Shown here piece after piece: positions 53,798 to 61,824 of a stretch of DNA of 64,000 nt; within the stretch, counting starts at the first letter, position 1, and each line of letters opens with the position of its first letter. The DNA lies in contig DASZUU010000035.1 of the NCBI GenBank assembly GCA_035547425.1, forward strand, positions 1 to 64,000, in the 5' to 3' direction. Source of the DNA: Alloacidobacterium sp035547425 (lineage in GTDB: Bacteria > Acidobacteriota > Terriglobia > Terriglobales > Acidobacteriaceae). A model generated the notes under the pieces. The model did no database searches, was not told the DNA's origin, and saw only the letters and a list, made by a program, of their open reading frames with translations. The position numbers and the translations under genes were made by a program.

Positions 53798-56070
53798 TCC
53801 CACGCCGTTTCGCCTGGTTTTTCCCGCCCATCGTTCTCCTGCTTTTACCCTTTTTCGCCGTGCAGGCCTGCGGCCCCGGCTTCATGCCCGACGTCTTCGT
53901 GCGCGCCACCCATCCCGATAACCCGCAAGACTTCGCGCAGGGGCATCTCGGCATCCTTCAGCCTCGCTTCGATTCCTCCGATTTCGCCGTTGCCTTCCGC
54001 TACTTGAGCGGCGGCACGCTCTCGGCGAAAGAAAGAGCAGCATACGCGCCTGAGCCTGAGCCGCCGCTGATCGATTGGGCGAAGATGACTCCCGATCAAA
54101 TTGCCGCTGCCCGCGAGGCCGAAGCCGAAGCCAACCCATCTCTGCAATGGAAGCTGGCGCAGGCAAGATACACCGGCGAATCCGACCCCGCGGCGCAGCA
54201 AAAAATCATTCAGGAAAATCTCGGCTACGACGCCACCTACTACAACCCCGATTACCCCAATTGCCCCGATGCAGCCTTCAAAACCGCAGTCCTTACCCTG
54301 AACAGCCGCGCATCCACATGGGGAGCGCAAAGCCCCTACTTAAAGAACTGGCTCGAAGCGCAAGGCACGGTCCTCTCCAACTGTGCTGGCAAAAATCCCG
54401 CGATACCCGCCGCGGCTCCAGCCGACAGCCCGGCTCTCTTACGCGCCGATCGCGCATACCAGATCGCAGCCGCCACATTCTATGCCGGCAAGTTCGCAGA
54501 CGCGCAGCAACAATTCGAAGCCATCGCCAACGACAAAACTTCTCCTTGGCATATCTGGGGCGATTACCTCGCCGCCCGCGCAGAAGTCCGTCTCGCCTTT
54601 TCGCAAGGTAAGCCCACCAATCCCTGGGCTGGAGAAGCCGCCACCTTCAACATGCAGACCATGCAAAGCGCGCAGCAAAAGCTGGAAGCTCTCCTCCAGA
54701 ATCATGATCCCCAGCTGCCGCGACAGGTCATTCTCGACGAGCTGAACTTCGTGCGCGTTCGCACAGAACCGCAGAAGCGCCTCGCGGAAATTTGCGCCGC
54801 TCTTGCCGGCCCCGCGCCCGATCCCGATTTCCGCCAGAACCTCGACGATCTGAATTATTTCCTTTACTGGAAAGTCTCTGTTCCCGACCCGCCGCCCCTC
54901 TACGCATGGATCGCAGCCATTCGTCATGGCGGCAATACCGCTTACGCCCTATGGCAGCAGAATCACAGCCAGCCATGGCTCGTAGCCGCCATCATGAACG
55001 CTGCCCCGCAGGACGCAGGCGTTCCCGCCCTCCTCGATGCCGCCGCAGCCGTCCATCCATCATCACCCGCGTATGACACCGCAGCGTTCCATCGCGCCCG
55101 CCTGCTCATCGGCCTCAACCGCGCTGACGAAGCCCGTGCGCTGCTCGACACCATCCTCTCTCACCTGAATCCACCGAAAGGCAGCTCGATACGCAATGCC
55201 TTTCTCGGAGAGCGCATGCAGGTCGCCCGCAACTTCGAAGAGCTGCTCGCCTATGCGCCGCGCAGCCTGTTGCAAAAGGAATCCGAGGGCACCTACGCGC
55301 TCAACTCCTGCGCAGCCCAACAGGAAAAATCCGGCAATCACCATTGCAGCAGGGAAGAGCAGCCCTCCGCATTCGATGAAGACTCCGTCGCCATCCTGAA
55401 CCGCCAGATTCCGCTCTCCCTGCTGGTGCGGGCCGCAACCTCCCCAACCCTGCCTTCCAACCTCCGCCAGAATGTCGCACTCGCCGCTTGGGTTCGCGCC
55501 GTGTTGCTGCATGATGATGCCGCCGCTGCCAAACTTGCTCCGCAACTACCTGAAACAATTCGCAAGACAGCAGGCAGCAGCACAGGCTTTCCCGCAGTGC
55601 TGGCAATTCTCCACAATCCCGGCCTGCGTCCCAATCTTGAGCCGGGAATCTCTCGCCTCTCCAGCTATAGTTATCTCGAAAACTTTCGAGATAACTGGTG
55701 GTGCCCCAATGGTCAGCAGCAATACTATGCAGAGCCGCAGAAGCCCGCCACTCCCAAGCCCCTGACATTCCTCTCCGGCGAAGAACAGAAGGAAGCAGAA
55801 TCACAATACCGGCAGCTCGCCACGATGCCCTGCGCCCCCACGTTGCTTGGCCAGCGCGTTATCGACTACGCAAAAACGCACCCCTCCGATCCGGATGTGC
55901 CGGAAGCACTGGCCCTCACCGTGCGTGCCACACACTACGGATGGATGGAGTGGACAAATGATAAAGAAGCCGACGCGCAAAACTCGGCTGTAAGCAAAAC
56001 AGCATTCCAGCTCCTGCACGCCCGCTACCCCAAATCGCCATGGACCGCCAGAACGCCATACCACTATTGA
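53794..56070 (+). CDS. Large secreted helical-repeat protein, partner of DUF3142 protein
   Basis: ATG 53794 overlaps the previous stop by four bases. 758 aa. A hydrophobic N-terminus ends in FFAVQACGPG, a possible lipobox (Val-Gln-Ala-Cys). The rest is Ala/Gln-rich and helical with TPR-like pairs (YQIAAATFYAGKFADAQQQFEAIAN; ARLLIGLNRADEARALLD). I do not recognise a named family. Late in the protein is LENFRDNWWCPNGQQQYY. The coupling suggests a two-component envelope complex with the DUF3142 protein. Function unknown. Confidence 0.75.
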   Translation: MIPRRFAWFFPPIVLLLLPFFAVQACGPGFMPDVFVRATHPDNPQDFAQGHLGILQPRFDSSDFAVAFRYLSGGTLSAKERAAYAPEPEPPLIDWAKMTPDQIAAAREAEAEANPSLQWKLAQARYTGESDPAAQQKIIQENLGYDATYYNPDYPNCPDAAFKTAVLTLNSRASTWGAQSPYLKNWLEAQGTVLSNCAGKNPAIPAAAPADSPALLRADRAYQIAAATFYAGKFADAQQQFEAIANDKTSPWHIWGDYLAARAEVRLAFSQGKPTNPWAGEAATFNMQTMQSAQQKLEALLQNHDPQLPRQVILDELNFVRVRTEPQKRLAEICAALAGPAPDPDFRQNLDDLNYFLYWKVSVPDPPPLYAWIAAIRHGGNTAYALWQQNHSQPWLVAAIMNAAPQDAGVPALLDAAAAVHPSSPAYDTAAFHRARLLIGLNRADEARALLDTILSHLNPPKGSSIRNAFLGERMQVARNFEELLAYAPRSLLQKESEGTYALNSCAAQQEKSGNHHCSREEQPSAFDEDSVAILNRQIPLSLLVRAATSPTLPSNLRQNVALAAWVRAVLLHDDAAAAKLAPQLPETIRKTAGSSTGFPAVLAILHNPGLRPNLEPGISRLSSYSYLENFRDNWWCPNGQQQYYAEPQKPATPKPLTFLSGEEQKEAESQYRQLATMPCAPTLLGQRVIDYAKTHPSDPDVPEALALTVRATHYGWMEWTNDKEADAQNSAVSKTAFQLLHARYPKSPWTARTPYHY

Positions 56071-56213
56071 AGCTAGCGTCCATAAACGGACAGGCTCTGT
56101 CAGAACCGGACACGATAAAGCCTGTCCACACATTCCCGGATGTTTGATTTCAATCGCTTATCACCGCAATAAATTGGCGGGCAAAGTGCTCCCTTTTTCC
56201 CGGAGAATGAGAA

Positions 56214-58643
56214 ATGCACTTCCGCTATGCCCTGCGCCAACTTCGCAAGAACCCCGGCTTTGCCATTACCGCCATTCTCACCCTGGCCATCGGCATCGGC
56301 GCTACAACCGCAATCTTCAGCCTTGTCTATACTGTCCTGCTGCGCCCGCTGCCTTTCCCGCAGCCCGACCGTCTCGTCTGGATCACCCAGCAGGACCACT
56401 CCCTGCCCGGCACCATTGCTGAACGCCTCAGCTATCCCGACTACTTCGATTGGCGCGCGCAGAATCACACCCTCGAAGGCATGGTCACCTATCGCGGAGC
56501 CAGCGTCACTCTGCAAAAGAATGGCCGGCCCCAGATGCTCGACGCGCAAACCGTCTCTTCGAACTTTTTTCAGATTATGGGAGTTGCGCCTATGCTCGGT
56601 CGCGACTTCACCTGGGACGAAGAAAAGCCCGACAACCACGCCGTCATCCTCAGCTATGCTCTTTGGCAATCAGCCTTCGGCTCGGATAAGGGCATCGTCG
56701 GTCGCTCCATCCGCCTGAACGACGATAGCTACACCGTTGTCGGAGTCATGCCCCAGAGCTATCAATTCATCCTCGATACCGTCACGCCGCAGCTCTTCCT
56801 CTCCCTCGCGCAGGATTCCAGCGGCGACGATCCCATCACCGCCGAGCGCGGCGCAGACGGCATGCGTGTCATCGGACGGCTCAAGCCCGGCGTCACCCTG
56901 CAACTGGCCAAGGCCGATCTCGACATCATCGCGCGAAATCTTGCAAAGCAATATCCCGCTTCCAACAAGTGGTATTTTTCTTCGCTCGTAACGCCGGAGC
57001 TGGACAATCTCGTCGGCGACACCCGTCCCGCCCTGCGTGTCCTCTTTGCTGCCGTCACGCTCGTCCTGCTCATCGCCTGCGCCAATGTAGCCGGCCTGCT
57101 GCTGGCCCGCGCCTCGCAGCGCCGCTCCGAGTTCGCCCTGCGCGCTGCCATCGGAGCCAACCGTGGAGAGATCATCCGCCAGATGCTCTCAGAATCCATC
57201 CTGCTTTCGCTCTTTGGCGGTGCCGCCGGAATCGTCCTTGCTGGACTCATGCTCAAAGCCATGATCCGCCTGTTGCCGATTGGAATTCCCCGCCTGCAGC
57301 AGGTTTCCATCGATGGCGGCGTGCTCATCTTCGCCGTCGCTATCTCGGTGCTCACCGGCATTCTCTTCGGCATCCTGCCCGCGTGGCGTACAGCGCAAAT
57401 TGATCCCAATTCCGCTCTCCGCGAAGGCGCGCGCAGCATGACCAGCGGACGCTCCCGCCATAGCCTGCAAAGCGGCCTCGTCATCGCGCAGACCGCCATC
57501 GGTCTTGTGCTTCTCGTCGGCTCCGGCCTGCTGATTCGCAGCTTTATCCGTGTGCTCAACGTCGACCCGGGCTTTGATGCCAAAAACGTGGTGACCGCAA
57601 GGCTGGGTATTCCCTTCGACGGACGCTATCGGCACGATGCGCATTATCAGATTTATCAGCAGGTCATCCAGAAGTTGGCCGCTCAACCCGGCATACAATC
57701 TGTCTCTGCGGGCTGGCCCATTCCGCTCTCCGACAGCCATGCCGACATCTCTTTCACCATTGAAGGCAGGCCCGTCGCGCCGGGCGATCATCCGGACGAA
57801 GCCGTTTCCATCGTCATGCCCGGCTACTTTGAAACCATGCGCATCCCGCTCATCTCCGGGCGCACCTTCACCGATCAGGACCAGACCCACAGCACGCCTG
57901 TTGCTATCATCAATCAGGCCTTCGCCAGCAAATACTTTCCCGGTGAAAACCCCATCGGCAAGCACATGCAAGCCGATTTAAATGACGGCACTGTCGGCCA
58001 CGTCATGCGCGAAATCGTCGGTATTGTCGGCAACACCCGGCAGAAAGGGATCACAGCCGATGTCGATCCTGAATACTATCTGCCGCTTTCTCAGGCAGTA
58101 ATTACGAACCCATATTTCACAATCCGCGCTCGCGCCAATACCGCGGGAATGGAAAACATCATCCGCTCTGTGACCGCGCAGGTAGATGGCGGAATCCCGG
58201 TCTACAACATCACGCCGCTCGAAGGCTACGTCGCCCGTTCGCAGGCGCAACAGCGCTTTCAAGCGGTTCTTCTTGCCTGCTTTGCCGGAATCGCGCTTTT
58301 GCTCTCGGCCATCGGCCTCTATGGCCTGCTCTCTTACATCGTGGTGCAGCGCACCTTTGAGATTGGTCTGCGCATGGCTATCGGCGCGCAGCGTTCGGAC
58401 ATGCTGCAAATGATCCTGCGCCGTGGCCTGCGCCTCGCTGCCGTTGGTCTTGGCTCGGGCTTGATTGCATCCGCGGCCCTCACTCACTTCCTCGCGCACC
58501 TGCTCTACGGCATCAAGCCGCTCGACGCGCTCACATTTGCCGTGGTCTGCATCGTGATGCTCGCCGTATCCGCCCTGGCCAGCTTCGCGCCGGCATGGCG
58601 AGCCTCGCGCCTCGACCCCATGGAAACACTCCGCGACCAGTAA
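56214..58643 (+). CDS. ABC transporter permease, MacB/FtsX type (orphan acidobacterial permease, ADOP-like)
   Basis: 809 aa, with GGAGAATGAGAA before ATG 56214. It begins MHFRYALRQLRKNPGFAITAILTLAIGIG, the standard opening of this family, then a large periplasmic MacB_PCD domain (about 45-250), three membrane helices (FtsX domain, about 285-395), a second periplasmic domain (about 430-650) and three last helices (about 680-800) ending in APAWRASRLDPMETLRDQ. The duplicated PCD-FtsX layout without a partner ATPase is characteristic of the permeases expanded in Acidobacteriota. No ATPase gene is adjacent. Substrate unknown. Confidence 0.93.
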   Translation: MHFRYALRQLRKNPGFAITAILTLAIGIGATTAIFSLVYTVLLRPLPFPQPDRLVWITQQDHSLPGTIAERLSYPDYFDWRAQNHTLEGMVTYRGASVTLQKNGRPQMLDAQTVSSNFFQIMGVAPMLGRDFTWDEEKPDNHAVILSYALWQSAFGSDKGIVGRSIRLNDDSYTVVGVMPQSYQFILDTVTPQLFLSLAQDSSGDDPITAERGADGMRVIGRLKPGVTLQLAKADLDIIARNLAKQYPASNKWYFSSLVTPELDNLVGDTRPALRVLFAAVTLVLLIACANVAGLLLARASQRRSEFALRAAIGANRGEIIRQMLSESILLSLFGGAAGIVLAGLMLKAMIRLLPIGIPRLQQVSIDGGVLIFAVAISVLTGILFGILPAWRTAQIDPNSALREGARSMTSGRSRHSLQSGLVIAQTAIGLVLLVGSGLLIRSFIRVLNVDPGFDAKNVVTARLGIPFDGRYRHDAHYQIYQQVIQKLAAQPGIQSVSAGWPIPLSDSHADISFTIEGRPVAPGDHPDEAVSIVMPGYFETMRIPLISGRTFTDQDQTHSTPVAIINQAFASKYFPGENPIGKHMQADLNDGTVGHVMREIVGIVGNTRQKGITADVDPEYYLPLSQAVITNPYFTIRARANTAGMENIIRSVTAQVDGGIPVYNITPLEGYVARSQAQQRFQAVLLACFAGIALLLSAIGLYGLLSYIVVQRTFEIGLRMAIGAQRSDMLQMILRRGLRLAAVGLGSGLIASAALTHFLAHLLYGIKPLDALTFAVVCIVMLAVSALASFAPAWRASRLDPMETLRDQ

Positions 58644-58691
58644 AAATCGCAATGCACGCCGAGTTGAGAATTTAAACCCAAACAACAAACC

Positions 58692-58850
58692 TGTCATCCT
58701 GACGACCAAAGGGAGGAAGGACCTGCTTTTTCGCAATGTAGGCACGAATATGGGTGCCCCATGTCTCGAAGAGACATGGGACCTCCCACAAATTTTAAAG
58801 GAGAGCGGGTGCCCCATCCTGAGCCGAAGGGCGAAGGGTGGGGACACCCT
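58692..58850. repeat. Intergenic repeat family, copy B
   Basis: Begins TGTCATCCTGACGACCAAAG, matches copy A (50405-50532) closely for about 90 bp, and contains the same perfect hairpin CCATGTCTC-GAA-GAGACATGG (58759-58779). It ends GGGCGAAGGGTGGGGACACC, immediately before the stop of the minus-strand Gfo/Idh/MocA gene. A reading frame through it appears only by chance. Confidence 0.85.
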
Positions 58851-60027
58851 AAACCGACGCCCGAAGCGGCCAGGCCACTTGCCCCTTACCCCGATACGCC
58901 AGATTCCCGATCTGCCCGGCGCGCGCCGCCGCAACCCCAGTCTCCACCGGAGCATTCGGCTCTTTGCGCGTCCGCATGCACTCAAAGAAATTCTGCACAT
59001 GCGCATACGTGCCGTCGCGGAAACTCTCCGCCTTCAGCACCGGATTCTGCCTGCTATCGACCCCCTCGCGATACACGCTGAACCCGCTGCGATTGATCTT
59101 CAGCGTAGCCTCAGTGCCGCGAAACTCCAGCCCGCCATCGTCAATCGAAGAGTTCATCATGCCCTCGTACACCACATCGAATCCCGGATACCGGAACGCA
59201 GCCTGCACCGTGTCCGGGCAATCCCACTGCTCAAAAATGTATTTATCCGCCAGCATCTGCGCCATGCGCGGCTGATCGCTCTTCATCGCCCAATGCACCA
59301 CGTCAATCCAGTGCGTAAACAGATCGGTCATCGCCCCGCCGCCAAAGTTCCAGAACCAGCGCCAGCGATAAAACTTCTCTTCGCTGAACGGCTGATCCGG
59401 AGCGCCGCCCAGCCACTGCTTCCAATCCAAAGCCTGCGTGTCCACCGGCTTCGGCACCCAGTTTCCCATCTGGTAATTCTGCCACCAATACGTGCGTACC
59501 TGCGGCACGCGTCCCAGGCTGCCGCCCTGAATCAAATCGACAGCATCCCGAAAATGGCTCCAACTGCGCTGCTGCATGCCGCATTGCAAAATCTGCTTGC
59601 TCGACCGGACGGCATGAGTCAGCGTCGCGCCTTCTTCAATCGTGTGCGTCACCGGTTTTTCCAGGTAAACGTCCTTGCCCGCCGCAAGCGCATCCACCGC
59701 TATGCGCACATGCCAGTGGTCCGGCGCCGCAATAAAAACCGCATCGATGTCTTTTGCCAGCACTTCGTGATAATCCAGATGCGCCGTAGCGTTCGCCGCA
59801 TTCGGTCGCGCTTTAATGGCGTCGCGTCGCGGCCCATACACATCGCTTACCGCAACAATTTCGCAGGGACCGGTCTTCTCAGCAGCATCCAGCAGCGCCT
59901 GCATGCGCCCTCCGTTGCCGATCACTCCAATGCGAATCGTATCGTTCGCGCCAAATGCTCTGGTTGAGGCGAGTGCCGTAAGTCCACCGGCAATCAGAAA
60001 ACTGCGGCGAGTCGGGTTGTAGCTCAT
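58849..60027 (-). CDS. Gfo/Idh/MocA family oxidoreductase with Tat signal
   Basis: Start at ATG 60027 (MSYNPTRRSFLIAGG); the longer frame from 60141 is not supported. 392 aa. TRRSFLIAGGLTALAS is a twin-arginine signal, so the protein is exported folded, which is typical for members of this family in sugar catabolism. The Rossmann motif IRIGVIGNGGRMQALLDAA (Gly-x-Gly) and EKPVTHTIEEGATL (conserved Glu-Lys-Pro catalytic Lys) are present. Such enzymes oxidise sugars using a bound NAD(P). It may supply keto-sugars to DUF1080 proteins (inference). Confidence 0.92.
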   Translation of the reverse strand: MSYNPTRRSFLIAGGLTALASTRAFGANDTIRIGVIGNGGRMQALLDAAEKTGPCEIVAVSDVYGPRRDAIKARPNAANATAHLDYHEVLAKDIDAVFIAAPDHWHVRIAVDALAAGKDVYLEKPVTHTIEEGATLTHAVRSSKQILQCGMQQRSWSHFRDAVDLIQGGSLGRVPQVRTYWWQNYQMGNWVPKPVDTQALDWKQWLGGAPDQPFSEEKFYRWRWFWNFGGGAMTDLFTHWIDVVHWAMKSDQPRMAQMLADKYIFEQWDCPDTVQAAFRYPGFDVVYEGMMNSSIDDGGLEFRGTEATLKINRSGFSVYREGVDSRQNPVLKAESFRDGTYAHVQNFFECMRTRKEPNAPVETGVAAARAGQIGNLAYRGKGQVAWPLRASV

Positions 60028-60173
60028 TGCGCTCCTGTCAGTTTTTATTTCGCACACCATTATCCACGAAATGCGATCCATCATCCCGGCACAACGAAAC
60101 TCGTCATTCTGAGCAAAACAAAGGACCCGCATTCGCACCACCGCCCCAAAGTAAAATCAACCAGAGGCCCGCA

Positions 60174-61124
60174 TTGGAAGCAAAACCCAAAAGCTGCTGC
60201 ACGCCCGCCGCAAATCGCCCCGGCAACGCCCTCACCGCAGCCATAACTCCAGCCAACCCCCCATCCGCCGACGGCATGATCGAGCTCCCCGGCGGACGCT
60301 TCCTCATGGGCACCGACTACGCGCATGGATTTCCCGCCGACGGCGAAGGCCCCGTCCGCCCCGTCGTCCTCTCGCCCTTCGCCATCGACATCACACCCGT
60401 TACCAATGCGCAGTTCGCCGCCTTCATCCAGGCCACCGGCTACGTCACTGAAGCAGAACACTTCGGCTGGTCCTTCGTCTTCTGGCACTCCATCCCGAAG
60501 CATCGCTTCGCCGCGCTTGTCCGCGACACCGTCGCCGATGCCCCATGGTGGTGCCAGGTCCCCGGCGCTCAATGGAACAGGCCCGAAGGCCCCGGCTCCA
60601 GCATCGACGACCGCCTCGATCATCCCGTCGTCCATGTTTCCTGGAATGACGCCTCAGCCTACGCCGCATGGTGCGGCAAACAGCTCCCCACTGAAGCTGA
60701 ATGGGAATACGCCGCGCGCGGCGGCCTCGAGCAAAAGCTCTTCTCCTGGGGAGACGACCTCCACCCCGACGGCAAGCACATGTGCAATATCTGGCAGGGA
60801 ACCTTCCCCTCGGAAAACACCTGCGAAGACGGCTACGCCGGAACCTGCCCCGTCCGCGCCTTTCCGCCCAACGGATTCGGCCTCTACTCCGTCACCGGCA
60901 ATGTATGGGAGTGGACTGCCGACTGGTTCGGAACGCAGCACCGCAAAAATGAAGCCACAAATCCGCGCGGACCCAAGCAGGGAAGCGCCAGGGTTATGAA
61001 AGGCGGCTCCTTCCTCTGCCACGACTCCTACTGCAATCGCTATCGCGTAGCCGCCAGAACACAAAACACCCCCGACTCCTCCACCGCAAACATAGGCTTC
61101 CGCTGCGTCCGCCGCATGGAATAA
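60174..61124 (+). CDS. Formylglycine-generating enzyme (SUMF1/FGE family)
   Basis: TTG start at 60174 with AGAGG 7 nt upstream, giving MEAKPKSCCTPAA; the frame open from 60027 has no support and a later ATG at 60276 would shorten the domain. 316 aa. It has MIELPGGRFLMGTDYAHG, AEHFGWSFVFW, HVSWNDASAYAAWCGKQLPTEAEWEYAARGG, GNVWEWTADWF and GGSFLCHDSYCNRYRVAARTQN, carrying the two redox cysteines (codons 61017-61019 and 61032-61034). That Cys pair separates true FGE from other sulfatase-modifying-factor-like proteins. FGE converts a sulfatase Cys to formylglycine. No sulfatase gene is in the window. Confidence 0.93.
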   Translation: MEAKPKSCCTPAANRPGNALTAAITPANPPSADGMIELPGGRFLMGTDYAHGFPADGEGPVRPVVLSPFAIDITPVTNAQFAAFIQATGYVTEAEHFGWSFVFWHSIPKHRFAALVRDTVADAPWWCQVPGAQWNRPEGPGSSIDDRLDHPVVHVSWNDASAYAAWCGKQLPTEAEWEYAARGGLEQKLFSWGDDLHPDGKHMCNIWQGTFPSENTCEDGYAGTCPVRAFPPNGFGLYSVTGNVWEWTADWFGTQHRKNEATNPRGPKQGSARVMKGGSFLCHDSYCNRYRVAARTQNTPDSSTANIGFRCVRRME

Positions 61125-61129
61125 AAATG

Positions 61130-61220
61130 TGTCACCCTGAGCTGGAGCACGTAGTCGAAGAACCTGCATTTTACCGGGTGCCCCAGGTCTGCGAAGAAGA
61201 CCTGGGATCCATGTGTGTCT
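61130..61220. repeat. Intergenic repeat family, diverged copy D
   Basis: Starts TGTCACCCTGAGCTGGAGCA, has GAACCTGCATTTTACCGGGTGCC and the inverted repeat CCCAGGTCT...AGACCTGGG (about 61182-61206). It shares the 'GTCA-CCTGA...CCTGC...gggtgcc...inverted repeat' layout of copies A and B but not the hairpin sequence. A short related stretch (GTCATTCTGAGCAAAAC...) also lies near 60103. Confidence 0.5.
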
Positions 61221-61245
61221 GCCACTAAAAAGGTGGAAAAAGAAC

Positions 61246-61596
61246 CTACTTGCGCTTCTTCTCCAGATACCCCTTCAAAGCCACGGCATTGTTATGTTCC
61301 GCATCATGCGAGCTGAACAGCAGCGTAACATCGCCCTTTTTCGCCGCCCTGCGAATCTCATCCAGCGCATCCGCTCTTCCATCCAGCTCCGCAAAGTATT
61401 TACGCCGAAACCCATCCCACTTCGCAGGATCATGCCCAAACCACTGCCGCAGCTCCGTGCTCGGAGCCGCATCCTTCACCCACGCATCCATCTTCAAATC
61501 AGCTTTGCGGATACCCCGCGGCCACAGCCGCTCTACCAGGAATCGAGCGTCGTCATCCGAAGCCGCAGGCTCATAGACACGCTTCAGCCGAATCAT
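61246..61596 (-). CDS. DUF488 family protein (YeaO-like)
   Basis: 116 aa, ATG 61596. MIRLKRVYEPAASDDDARFLVERLWPRGI is the signature opening of the DUF488/YeaO family, followed by WVKDAAPSTELRQWFGHDPAKWDGFRRKY and VTLLFSSHDAEHNNAVALK, all conserved in that family. Function is unknown; a nucleic-acid related or stress role has been suggested from context only. It follows xseB by 6 bp in the same direction. Confidence 0.92.
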   Translation of the reverse strand: MIRLKRVYEPAASDDDARFLVERLWPRGIRKADLKMDAWVKDAAPSTELRQWFGHDPAKWDGFRRKYFAELDGRADALDEIRRAAKKGDVTLLFSSHDAEHNNAVALKGYLEKKRK

Positions 61597-61602
61597 CCCA
61601 GC

Positions 61603-61824
61603 TCATTTCTGCGGAGGAAACGGCTCTCCCTTCACCGAGCCGTCGCGCTGCTTCATCAGGATCTGCACCTTGCCCTCAGCCTGCTCCAGGTGCGCCTTGC
61701 ACTCCGCCGACAGGCGCATCCCTTCCTCGAACAGCTTAATGGAGTCTTCCAGCGGCAGATCGCCCCGCTCCATCTGCTCAACAATCTTCTCCAGTCGCTT
61801 CAGCGATTCCTCAAAGTTTGCCAA
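61603..61824 (-). CDS. xseB: Exodeoxyribonuclease VII small subunit
   Basis: 73 aa, a typical XseB length. FEESLKRLEKIVEQMERGDLPLEDSIKLFEEGMRLS (two parts) is the family core, a helical hairpin forming the coiled part of the enzyme. It works with XseA to degrade single-stranded DNA. No xseA gene is in the window. It overlaps the 3' end of the methionine-cycle gene by 14 bp, so the genes are probably co-transcribed. Confidence 0.95.
   Translation of the reverse strand: MANFEESLKRLEKIVEQMERGDLPLEDSIKLFEEGMRLSAECKAHLEQAEGKVQILMKQRDGSVKGEPFPPQK

Noticed and set aside
60027..60173. N-terminal extension of the FGE gene
   Set aside because: It overlaps the divergent oxidoreductase promoter region and a stretch similar to the intergenic repeat; TTG 60174 has a good ribosome site.
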